DNA of 12,830 bases from Deltaproteobacteria bacterium (GTDB taxonomy: Bacteria; Desulfobacterota; Deferrisomatia; Deferrisomatales; Deferrisomataceae). Under the pieces are notes generated by a model. The model saw only the letters and a list, made by a program, of their open reading frames with translations. It searched no databases and was not told the origin of the DNA. Position numbers and translations under genes: made by a program. Shown in pieces: positions 1 to 7,600 of this stretch. Location: the NCBI GenBank assembly GCA_013152215.1, contig JAADGT010000141.1, forward strand, positions 1 through 12,830, given 5' to 3'. The stretch's first letter is position 1; each line of letters begins with the position of its first letter.

Positions 1-2844
1 CAGGTGCTGGCCGACCCGGGGGGCGCGGCCCGGACCCACCTGCCCGGGCTGGTGGCCCAGGCGGCCAGCTCGGCTTCTTACGCGCTCACGGGCAGGCGGC
101 TGAGGGCGCCTGAGCGGCTCCGGGTCCAGGCCGCGGTACGGGCGTTCCTGCGGGGTGATCTGCGCGTGGAGCCCATGACCCCGGCCGAGGCGGCCCGGGC
201 GCTGGGCGAGATCCTCGATGCCCTGGGCGAGCCCGACACTCCCGCGGCCCGGGCGGCCCGAAAGGCGGCGCAAGCCGCCCTGGAAGTGGCCGCGGTGGTG
301 CACGAGCAGGCGAGCCGGCCCGAAACCGTTGCGCTCGTGGTGGAGGTTCTCCGGCTCCTCGGCGAGATGTTCGATGAACTCCGCAGCCGGGCCGGTATCC
401 CGGAAGAGATGGGCATGCCCCTGGGCTGGCTGGCCCGTTTGAGCGCCGGAACGGCCGATGCCCTGGAACGGGTGGAAGGGGCCGGCCAGCCCGATGCCCC
501 GGAGTGGGCCAGGATCCTCGCCGGCCTGGGGGCCTGGCTGTTCGAGGAGGGCACCCTGGAGGGCGACCTCTACCAGTGGGCCGTGGCCCAGGCCCCGGCC
601 CTGGCCGAGACCGCGTCCGGGGTCGGGCAGGGCGCCGGCCCGGAGGCGGCCCTTCCCTTGCTGGAGCAGCTCGCCCGCCCCGGGGGCGCGCCCGAGCTCA
701 CCTGCATTCTGAACCGGCACACCGGCGTGGACCCGCCGGTGCCGCCGGGGCTCTCGCTCCTTCCCCTGGCGGCCGGGATCGAGCTGGCCCGCGATCCGGA
801 GCTGCTGGGGAGCGAGGAGACCCTGCCCCAGGCCGGCCTGAACGTGGCAGCGGGCCTGTTCAACGTGGTGTTTTCAGGGGCGCTGACCGCCTCGTGCCCC
901 AACCCGGCGGGACTTCGGGAGCACGACACGGCCGTGGGGGCATTCGTGCGCCACCTGGGCCAAGCCCGCGAGATGGAGAGCGAACTCGAGTTCGCGGGCC
1001 AGATGCTGGTGGACGCGGTGCGCGCGGCCGAGGAGGCGGCCGGCCAGCAGCCGGACCTGGCCGAGGCCCTCCAGGCGGTGTGGGACGGCCCACGGACCGT
1101 GGACTACGGAAACGGACCGGTTCAGGCGGGGAACACGGGGCTCAAACACATGATCCGGGGGGAGGCCGACCTCCTGGAGGTGGGCATGACCGCGCCCCGC
1201 ACGGCCAAGGCGGTGTTCGACGCCGTGGTGCGCAAGGTGGAGGGTCTGAACGATCCGTTCCTCTCCCGCCTCCTGGACCTGCTGGCCGGGGCCTGCCCGC
1301 CGGGCACCCCGGCCGGGCCCGGCGGCCTTTTGGTGCTCGCCCCGGACCGCTGCTGGGACGGGCTGACCAACGTGATCCTGGCGGTGCTGGAGGAGCTGCG
1401 CATCGGCGCGGTGTTCGCGGCCGAGGTTGCGGCCGGAGGGGAGCAGGATCTCTCCGCATCCCGCAGCCACCACATCCAGAACGCCGTGAACCCCGACTGG
1501 GAATGGAGCTGGCTCCAGACCGCACCGTTCGAGGAGGCCGAGGGGGGGTGGCTCGTGTTCAACCCGGAAAAGATGGAACAGACCGATTGGGTCTCGTTTC
1601 CCGGGGGCTTCTACCGTCAGATGGTGGCGGGGATCGACGTGGCCCGGTGGGTGACCGGCCGGCTGGCCGCCCTGGCCGAGAGCGTGCCGGAGTTCGAGAA
1701 CCCCGGCGAGACCGTCCTGACCCAGAGCCCCCTGGGCGATCGGTCCCTGGGCGGCCAGGGGTTCAGCGGGGTGGCGGGCGGCTGGGTCGGCGCGGTGCGC
1801 CCCGACGGGAGCCTGGACAACTACGTGAGCCTGGTGGGGAACCTGGAGTTTCCCGTGCTGGGCGCGGCCGCGGCCCAGATCCTGTACAAGGCGCCCACCC
1901 TCTGGGCCGACAGCCCGTTCGACCCGTCGGACACCTACTTGAGCATCCGCATGGGCGCCGGCGTGCCCGAGACCGAAACCCTCAGCCGCTACTTCGGCGA
2001 AACCGGCGAGTGGTGGGTCAACATGGGGGCCCAGGCCCTGCAGCACGCAAGCCGCGTGGACGCCAAGCTCGGCCCCCAAGACAACGAGTTCCTGCTCACC
2101 AGCCTGACGAAGTACTTCGGCTTCGAGTTGGGGCGGTTCGTCCTTCGGGGCCGGGTGAACCTGAACCAGGACAGCCCGGGGTACCTGAACGGGGAGCTGT
2201 GCTCCGCGCTGACGGTGGGGGTGCCGGCCATGGCTCCGGGGCTTCCGCTCCCCGGAGGCGGCAACATCGGCCGCGAAGGACGGCTGTGGCGCTGGGGCGA
2301 CAACATGGGGTTCGGGCTCGCCATGAACCACGAGGCGGTGCCCGTGGCCGTGGACGGGCCCAAGAAGATCGAGATGCGGCTCGGCGCCACCCTGGGCGCG
2401 GCCCTGTCGAGCCGGTCGGGGCGGATGTGCGCCCGGCCCTACGTGGAGGGCACCTTCGGCGACCTGACCGTCCGCAACGACATGCTCACCGGCGTCCAGG
2501 TGTACAACGGCCCCGGCGGGCCGGGGATCAAGGCCCGGTATCGGGTGAGGGTGCGGGTCCCCAACCTGTTCGGAGAGCCGAGGGTCGTCCACAAAACGTT
2601 CTGGGTCTACTTCGCGCCCCGCGAGGTGTACATGGGCGTGCTGGAGCCGCCGGCCACGGAGGATGCCCCCCCGCCCTATCCGAAAACAGGGGACCCCGCG
2701 ATCAAGCTGTGGTTCCGCGAGGGCGACGGCACCCTCGGCGGCGTGGAGGGGACCACGGTAGGGGACTGGGGCGGCTGGGCCGAGGAGGACCCCTTCGGCG
2801 AGCTGTGCCAGCAGAGACTCACCTGCGGCATCCAGATGGAGTGA
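1..2844 (+). CDS. Large protein of unknown family, 5'-truncated by the window edge
   Basis: I do not recognise this protein. The frame is open from base 1; a GTG at 4 is the first possible start, but no upstream sequence is available to support it, so the true N-terminus probably lies outside. About 946 residues are visible. Roughly the first 430 (counted from the GTG) are Ala/Leu/Glu-rich and look alpha-helical. From about residue 480 the protein becomes rich in Trp, Gly, Asp and aromatic residues and looks beta-rich, including an HH pair and a PDWEWSW stretch near residues 490-502 and an acidic, Pro-rich tail ending in two nearby cysteines (CQQRLTC). No catalytic motif, membrane helix or nucleotide-binding motif stands out. 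The stop lies 3 nt before the next gene, and that gene's Shine-Dalgarno (GGAG, 2838-2841) is inside this ORF, so the two are probably co-translated. Because all four following genes encode exported proteins, an envelope or extracellular location is likely, but no signal peptide can be seen. Coding status is firm from codon bias and length; function is open. Confidence 0.85.
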   Translation, partial: QVLADPGGAARTHLPGLVAQAASSASYALTGRRLRAPERLRVQAAVRAFLRGDLRVEPMTPAEAARALGEILDALGEPDTPAARAARKAAQAALEVAAVVHEQASRPETVALVVEVLRLLGEMFDELRSRAGIPEEMGMPLGWLARLSAGTADALERVEGAGQPDAPEWARILAGLGAWLFEEGTLEGDLYQWAVAQAPALAETASGVGQGAGPEAALPLLEQLARPGGAPELTCILNRHTGVDPPVPPGLSLLPLAAGIELARDPELLGSEETLPQAGLNVAAGLFNVVFSGALTASCPNPAGLREHDTAVGAFVRHLGQAREMESELEFAGQMLVDAVRAAEEAAGQQPDLAEALQAVWDGPRTVDYGNGPVQAGNTGLKHMIRGEADLLEVGMTAPRTAKAVFDAVVRKVEGLNDPFLSRLLDLLAGACPPGTPAGPGGLLVLAPDRCWDGLTNVILAVLEELRIGAVFAAEVAAGGEQDLSASRSHHIQNAVNPDWEWSWLQTAPFEEAEGGWLVFNPEKMEQTDWVSFPGGFYRQMVAGIDVARWVTGRLAALAESVPEFENPGETVLTQSPLGDRSLGGQGFSGVAGGWVGAVRPDGSLDNYVSLVGNLEFPVLGAAAAQILYKAPTLWADSPFDPSDTYLSIRMGAGVPETETLSRYFGETGEWWVNMGAQALQHASRVDAKLGPQDNEFLLTSLTKYFGFELGRFVLRGRVNLNQDSPGYLNGELCSALTVGVPAMAPGLPLPGGGNIGREGRLWRWGDNMGFGLAMNHEAVPVAVDGPKKIEMRLGATLGAALSSRSGRMCARPYVEGTFGDLTVRNDMLTGVQVYNGPGGPGIKARYRVRVRVPNLFGEPRVVHKTFWVYFAPREVYMGVLEPPATEDAPPPYPKTGDPAIKLWFREGDGTLGGVEGTTVGDWGGWAEEDPFGELCQQRLTCGIQME

Positions 2845-2847
2845 TCC

Positions 2848-3804
2848 ATGGTTCGATGGACCGTGCTTGCGGCGGCCCTGTGGGCGGCGAGCGTTTGGGC
2901 CGCTGAAAAGGCCCCAGAGAACACCCCCCCTCCTCCTGAGGACCTTCGGGTCGAGCGGATCGACGACGGCCACGCGGCCCTGACCTGGCGGTCCGTGGTC
3001 GGGCCGGTGCTGGAGTACCGGGTATACCGGGCGGTGGCCGAAAACCCGCCTACCCTGGTGGCCCGGGTACCCCCTTCGGAGCGGGCCAGGCAGCGGTACG
3101 TGGACCGGGTGCCGTCGGCCGCGGGGTACGCATACCGCTACTGGGTGGCCGCCCTGGGGCCTGGAGGTGCGATGGGGGCCCTTTCGGAGCCCGTGGGGTA
3201 CGAGCCCCCGGATCACCGGCCGCCGGCCCGGCCTGTGATCACCGGGCTCGATGTGCTGGAGGGACGGATCCGGGTGCAATGGAGCGGGCCGGCCGACCCG
3301 GATGTGGCCGGCTTCCACGTGTACCGGGCGCAAGGCCCGTCGGAGGCGTTCGTCCGCCTCACCGACCGCCCCTTGCAGGCGCTGGAGTACGAGGACCCCT
3401 CGGTCCGGCCGGGACGGCTGTACCGGTACGGCGTGAGCGCGGTGGACCGGGCCGGAAACGAAAGCTCCCGCTCCCTGCCCCGCTCGGCCCGGGCCTGGGC
3501 CCGCGTCGAGCCCCAACGTCCCCAGGGCCTCGCGGTGCAGACGGGAACGGAGGGCCCGGTGCTGACGTGGCGCGGCGTGGCATCCCCAGATCTCGAGGGG
3601 TACGTGGTGTACCGGGCCCCGACCCAGGACGGGGGGTTCGTGAAGATCTCGGGAGTTTTGGAGGAGCCCCGTTTCGAGGATCGGCAAGCGCCCCCGACCG
3701 GGGCATGCTGGTACCGGGTGCGGGCGCTGTACCGGAGGGGAATCCTGTCCGAGCCCTCCGACCCGGTGGCCTGGTCCTCCCAGCCCGATGGAGAAAAGCA
3801 ATGA
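2848..3804 (+). CDS. Secreted protein with three fibronectin type III domains
   Basis: This 318-residue protein starts with a Sec-type signal peptide (basic Arg3, hydrophobic core, cleavage probably after the AAxVWA region near residue 19) and a short Pro-rich spacer. Three fibronectin type III-like beta-sandwiches follow at about residues 34-125, 131-227 and 228-316. Each carries the FN3 hallmarks: a Trp in strand B (LTWR, VQWS, LTWR) and a tyrosine-type strand ending in VYR (EYRVYR, GFHVYR, GYVVYR); a Y-R-Y/W strand is also seen (YRYWVAAL, YRYGVSAV, YRVRAL). There is no enzyme domain, so a binding or spacer role outside the cytoplasm is inferred. The ATG is chosen because GGAG sits 6 nt upstream within the end of the preceding ORF, and because the ATG exposes a proper signal peptide. 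The stop overlaps the next start in an ATGA, a classic translational-coupling arrangement. Confidence 0.9.
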   Translation: MVRWTVLAAALWAASVWAAEKAPENTPPPPEDLRVERIDDGHAALTWRSVVGPVLEYRVYRAVAENPPTLVARVPPSERARQRYVDRVPSAAGYAYRYWVAALGPGGAMGALSEPVGYEPPDHRPPARPVITGLDVLEGRIRVQWSGPADPDVAGFHVYRAQGPSEAFVRLTDRPLQALEYEDPSVRPGRLYRYGVSAVDRAGNESSRSLPRSARAWARVEPQRPQGLAVQTGTEGPVLTWRGVASPDLEGYVVYRAPTQDGGFVKISGVLEEPRFEDRQAPPTGACWYRVRALYRRGILSEPSDPVAWSSQPDGEKQ

Positions 3805-4667
3805 TCCGCCGGTGCGGTTTGGTGCTGACGGGGATGCTCGTTTTGTCCGTCTGGAACGCCCAGGCCGCGCTTCTGGGGTTCCCGACCAGCCCGGGCAGGG
3901 GGAAGGGCTCGCACGCTTCCGGATCGAGCGGCGCGGAGGAGACCGGGGTGTGGGTTTCGGGCACGGTGCGGCAGGTGGACGGGAGCCCTGCCGCCGGGGT
4001 CACGGTGTGGATCTGGCCCTCGGTCCGGCCGGCCGACGGGGGCGGGTACCGGGAGGTCCGGGCGGACGAGCTGGGCCGTTACCGGGTGGCCCTGCCCGAA
4101 GGGACTTGGCGGATCGCGCCGTGCGGCTCGCCGGCCGGGTACGTCCCGGCCTATTGGGACGTCACGGTGGAGAAAGGGCGGGTGGTGGCGTTCCTGCAGG
4201 TGGACCGGGCCGATCCCAGAATCCACAGGACGGACCCGGTGATGACGGCCCAGGGCTTCCGCGGAGGGGAGTGGATCGTGCTGGAAGGGGAGGGGTTCGG
4301 CTGCTCGGGCCGGGTATGGGTGGAGTTGGAAGACGGCCAGCGCATCGAGGTCACCGATCTCGCAGAGCACACGGACGAGAGGGTCCGGTTCCGATTCCCC
4401 AAGATCCAGGGCACCGCCTCGGTGGACGGGGCCTGGTTCTCGTTCGTGATGGGGCAGGCACGTGCGGGGCCGGTGTGGGTGGGACGCGCCGAAGCACAGT
4501 CTCCGCAAGGGACACTCCGGGAAGCGACGGCGCCGGAAAAGGACACGGGCTTTCAGCAAATAGGGGGCGGCACCCTGGGCGAACCGCTGCCCGCCGGCGC
4601 GACGGACGCCCTTTCCGGACCCAAGCCGCTCCCTCAGGCCGGGGACGCGAAGAAGAAGATCGAGTGA
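3801..4667 (+). CDS. Secreted carboxypeptidase-regulatory-like / possible IPT-TIG-like domain protein
   Basis: The gene encodes 288 residues. The start is the ATG overlapping the upstream stop (ATGA), preceded by GGAGA with 6 nt spacing. A longer in-frame reading from 3279 is possible but would run antisensibly through the FN3 gene in another frame and would bury the signal peptide. Residues 1-22 form a signal peptide ending NAQA. A Gly/Ser-rich linker follows. Residues about 51-133 resemble a carboxypeptidase regulatory-like (CarboxypepD_reg / transthyretin-like) beta-sandwich: SGTVRQVDGSPAAGVTVW, then an ADELGRYRVALPEGTW strand pair. Residues about 151-205 have the look of an IPT/TIG-type fold (VLEGEGFG, a VWVELEDG strand, then a VRFRFP strand). 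The tail from about 230 is low complexity and ends in KKKIE. Such domains bind or scaffold on cell surfaces; no active site is visible. The domain names come from pattern recognition, and the TIG call is the weaker one. Confidence 0.85.
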   Translation: MIRRCGLVLTGMLVLSVWNAQAALLGFPTSPGRGKGSHASGSSGAEETGVWVSGTVRQVDGSPAAGVTVWIWPSVRPADGGGYREVRADELGRYRVALPEGTWRIAPCGSPAGYVPAYWDVTVEKGRVVAFLQVDRADPRIHRTDPVMTAQGFRGGEWIVLEGEGFGCSGRVWVELEDGQRIEVTDLAEHTDERVRFRFPKIQGTASVDGAWFSFVMGQARAGPVWVGRAEAQSPQGTLREATAPEKDTGFQQIGGGTLGEPLPAGATDALSGPKPLPQAGDAKKKIE

Positions 4668-4675
4668 CGAGTTCC

Positions 4676-4681
4676 GGAGGT
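4676..4681 (+). promoter_or_regulatory. Shine-Dalgarno of the giant lipoprotein gene
   Basis: GGAGGT lies 5 nt before the ATG at 4687 and fixes that start, which is also the one that gives a lipoprotein signal peptide. The 19-nt gap to the previous stop leaves no room for a separate promoter. Confidence 0.75.
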
Positions 4682-4686
4682 GGAGC

Positions 4687-7600
4687 ATGAGGGGCTGGCG
4701 GCGACTTGCAGCCGCAGCAGCCGGGTTGCTGAGCCTGGTCGGATGCGGCGCGGTCACGGACGACGGCACCGCCCGGGTGGTGGTGTCGCTGCGCGCCCGC
4801 GGCGCACCCCGAGCCGCCGGGGCGATCGCGGGGCTTCCGGCGGGCATCACCCGGATCACCGTGGCCTGCACGGCCCAGGGGATGTCCCCCGTGTCGGCCG
4901 AGGTGCCCCTGGACGGCACGCCGGTGGTGCTCACGGTGCCGGCCGGACCGGACCGGACCTTCACGGCCGAGGTGTTTGCCGGGGAGGTCCTCCGGATGCG
5001 GGGAACCACGGTGGTGGAGTACCTGTATGCAGGCTCCAGGGTGTCGGTGCGCATCCCCCTGCAAGACCTGGCCTCCGTGACGGTGAACCCCTCCGCGCCC
5101 ACCGTGGAGGCCGGGGGCTCGGCCGCGTTCACGGCCGAGGTGGAGGCCCTGCCGGATTCCACGGTCACCTGGACCCTGGAGGACGTGGACTGCGGGGCCG
5201 AAACCGGCTCGGTCTCGGCGGACGGGATCTACACCCCTGGGAACCCTTCGGAGGAGTGCCAGGTCCGGGTCGTGGCAACGAGCACGGCCGACCCGTCCGT
5301 GCGGGGCGAAACGGTGGTCACCGTGCAGCCCTCCGGGGCCGCCCCGGTGCAGGTGAGCGTGACGCCTGCCCAGACCACGGTGCAGGCCGGAAGCAGCCAG
5401 GCGTTCACGGCCACCGTGACCGGGGCGACAGACACCGCCGTCACCTGGAGCGTGGAAGACGTGGACTGCGGGGAAGAAGCCGGCACGATCTCGGCAGACG
5501 GCGCGTACACCGCCGGACACCCTGCCGCGGGGTGCCAGGTGAAGGTCGTTGCGGTGAGCGCGGCGGACGAAACCGCTCGGGGTGAGGCCCTCGTCACCGT
5601 GGAAGCCGCGACGGTCACGCTGGCAATCTCCCCCCAGGCACCCCGGGTCCTGACCGGGGGCCAGCTCCAGTTGACCGCGACGGTGGCAGGGCTCGGATCC
5701 CAGGAGGTGCTCTGGTCCGTGGACGGCATTCAGGGGGGGAACGCCGAGGTGGGCACCATCACCCCGGAAGGGCTTTACACGGCCCCGGGATCCGCCCGCA
5801 CGGTCACGATCACCGCCACGAGCGCCGTGGTCTCCTGGGCCTCGGGCTCGGTCACCGTGGCCGTGGTGGACAGCAGCCAGGCCGGTCTCACGGCGATATA
5901 CGACGACGGCACCGTGAAGCAGGAGGGGCCGGTGTTCCACGGGTGGTGGAAGGACTGCGGATCCACGGACAACAATCTGTATCAGGGCGAATGCACCCCG
6001 CCGAGCGAGTCGCCGGTGAACTGGGCCTGGGACACTGATTTCGCGGTGAACTGGTCAGGGTATCTCCACGCCCCCACCTCCGGCACGTACACCCTCGGCT
6101 CGTACCACTGGGTGGACGGCCGCGTGTACGTGAAGGTGGGGGACACCGTGATCGCGGACCTGGACACGGACGGAGGGGGGTTTTCGGGAACGGTGGAGCT
6201 GGCCGCGGGACAGGCCGCGCCGGTGACGCTTCGGTTCGAGCCCAACGGCGGCTCGAACAACATGCAGCTCTGGTGGAAACCCCCTGGCGGCGAGTGGGAG
6301 CCCGTGCCCCGGGCCTATCTGGCGCCCACGGACGTGGTGTCCGTGGTGCTCGTCCCAGACAAGGCGAACGTGCAGGCCGGGGGTACCGTGAGCTTCACGG
6401 CAACCGTGGTGGGGGATCCCGACCCGTCTGTGGACTGGGGCCTTGCGGACGCCGATGGAGACTGCGGAGGCGAGATCGGCTCGGTCTCGGCGGACGGTAC
6501 GTACACCGCCGGCAACCCGACGGAGGATTGCGACGTGGAGGTGCGGGCCACGAGCCGGGCGGACGGAAGCGCCTGGGCCGAGGCCGTGGTCACGGTGGAC
6601 GCGTCCGCCGCCATCGCGATCGAGCCCAACTTCGCGGTGGTTCTTCAAGGCACGTCGAGGCAGTTTTCAGCAACCGTTCAGGGAGGCGGTTCGAGCACGA
6701 TCGAGTGGGCCCTGGGGCAGGGCGACCCGGGCACCGTGGACTCCACCGGCCTCTACACCGCCCCGGACAGCGTCCGGTGGGACGGCGACCGGGCCAACCT
6801 GACCGTGAGCCTGGCAACCGACCCGTCCGTGTCTGCCACGGCCCAGATCGTGCTATTCGACGGGTTGTTCGACACGAACAACTTTCCCTCGGTCTCGAAC
6901 CCCGACTTGTGCAGCGACAACGATGCGCGCGACCCCGTGGGGATGGCCGGCGACGGTGTGTCCAATCTGTGGGTTCTTGACGACGACGGTACCGTGTTCC
7001 GGGTGGACGTGAACGGCAACGTGCAGGAGTGCTTCCAGCAGAGCGGGCTGAGCGGGATACCGACGGGGTTGGCGTACGACCCGGACACCGCTGGAGGCCC
7101 CTACCTGTGGGTGGGTACGTCAGCCGGAATGCTGTACCGCCTGACCACAACGGGCCAGCAGGTGGAGGCGCTGGACCTGACCCCCCAGGGGGTGCAGCGG
7201 GCCGACGGCCTGGCGTGGGACGGCAGCCACGTGTGGGTCTCGGACGTGGGGCAGGACAAGATCTTTCGGATCGATCCCCAGACGGGCCAGGTGACCCGGG
7301 CCTTGGATTACGCCACGTACGACCCCTCGTTCTCGGGCATCGGTTGGGATCCCACATCCGGAAAGGTCGCGGCCGCGACCGACTTCGAGGTGTTCCTACT
7401 GGATCCGGACACCGGCGAATGGACCGCCGCGGCGAGCTTGGGTGCCAACGACGGGGACGGCCTGGCCGTGCTCGGCCCGTACGTGTTCGGGGCGGACCGG
7501 TCGGACGAAGAGGTGGAGGCCGCAGCCTTGGAGCGTGGGGGCCTGCCCGTGTCCATGCGGCTGATCCCCGGGGTCACCTCGGTCACCCTTTCTCCCGGCG

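Noticed and set aside
504..2906. 800-codon + strand open frame overlapping the first gene
   Set aside because: The product is almost wholly Gly/Arg/Pro/Ala, typical of a +2 frame of GC-rich coding DNA; the other frame runs through to a coupled stop.
3279..3800. Longer N-terminus for the gene at 3801-4667
   Set aside because: It would overlap the FN3 gene by over 500 nt, is Arg/Gly/Pro-rich, and would bury a clear signal peptide preceded by a good Shine-Dalgarno.
874..3801. 975-codon open frame on the - strand
   Set aside because: It lies antisense to the first two genes in a GC-rich region where stops are rare in the shadow frame. The product is His/Arg/Pro/Gly-rich with no domain, while the + strand encodes clear FN3 domains.
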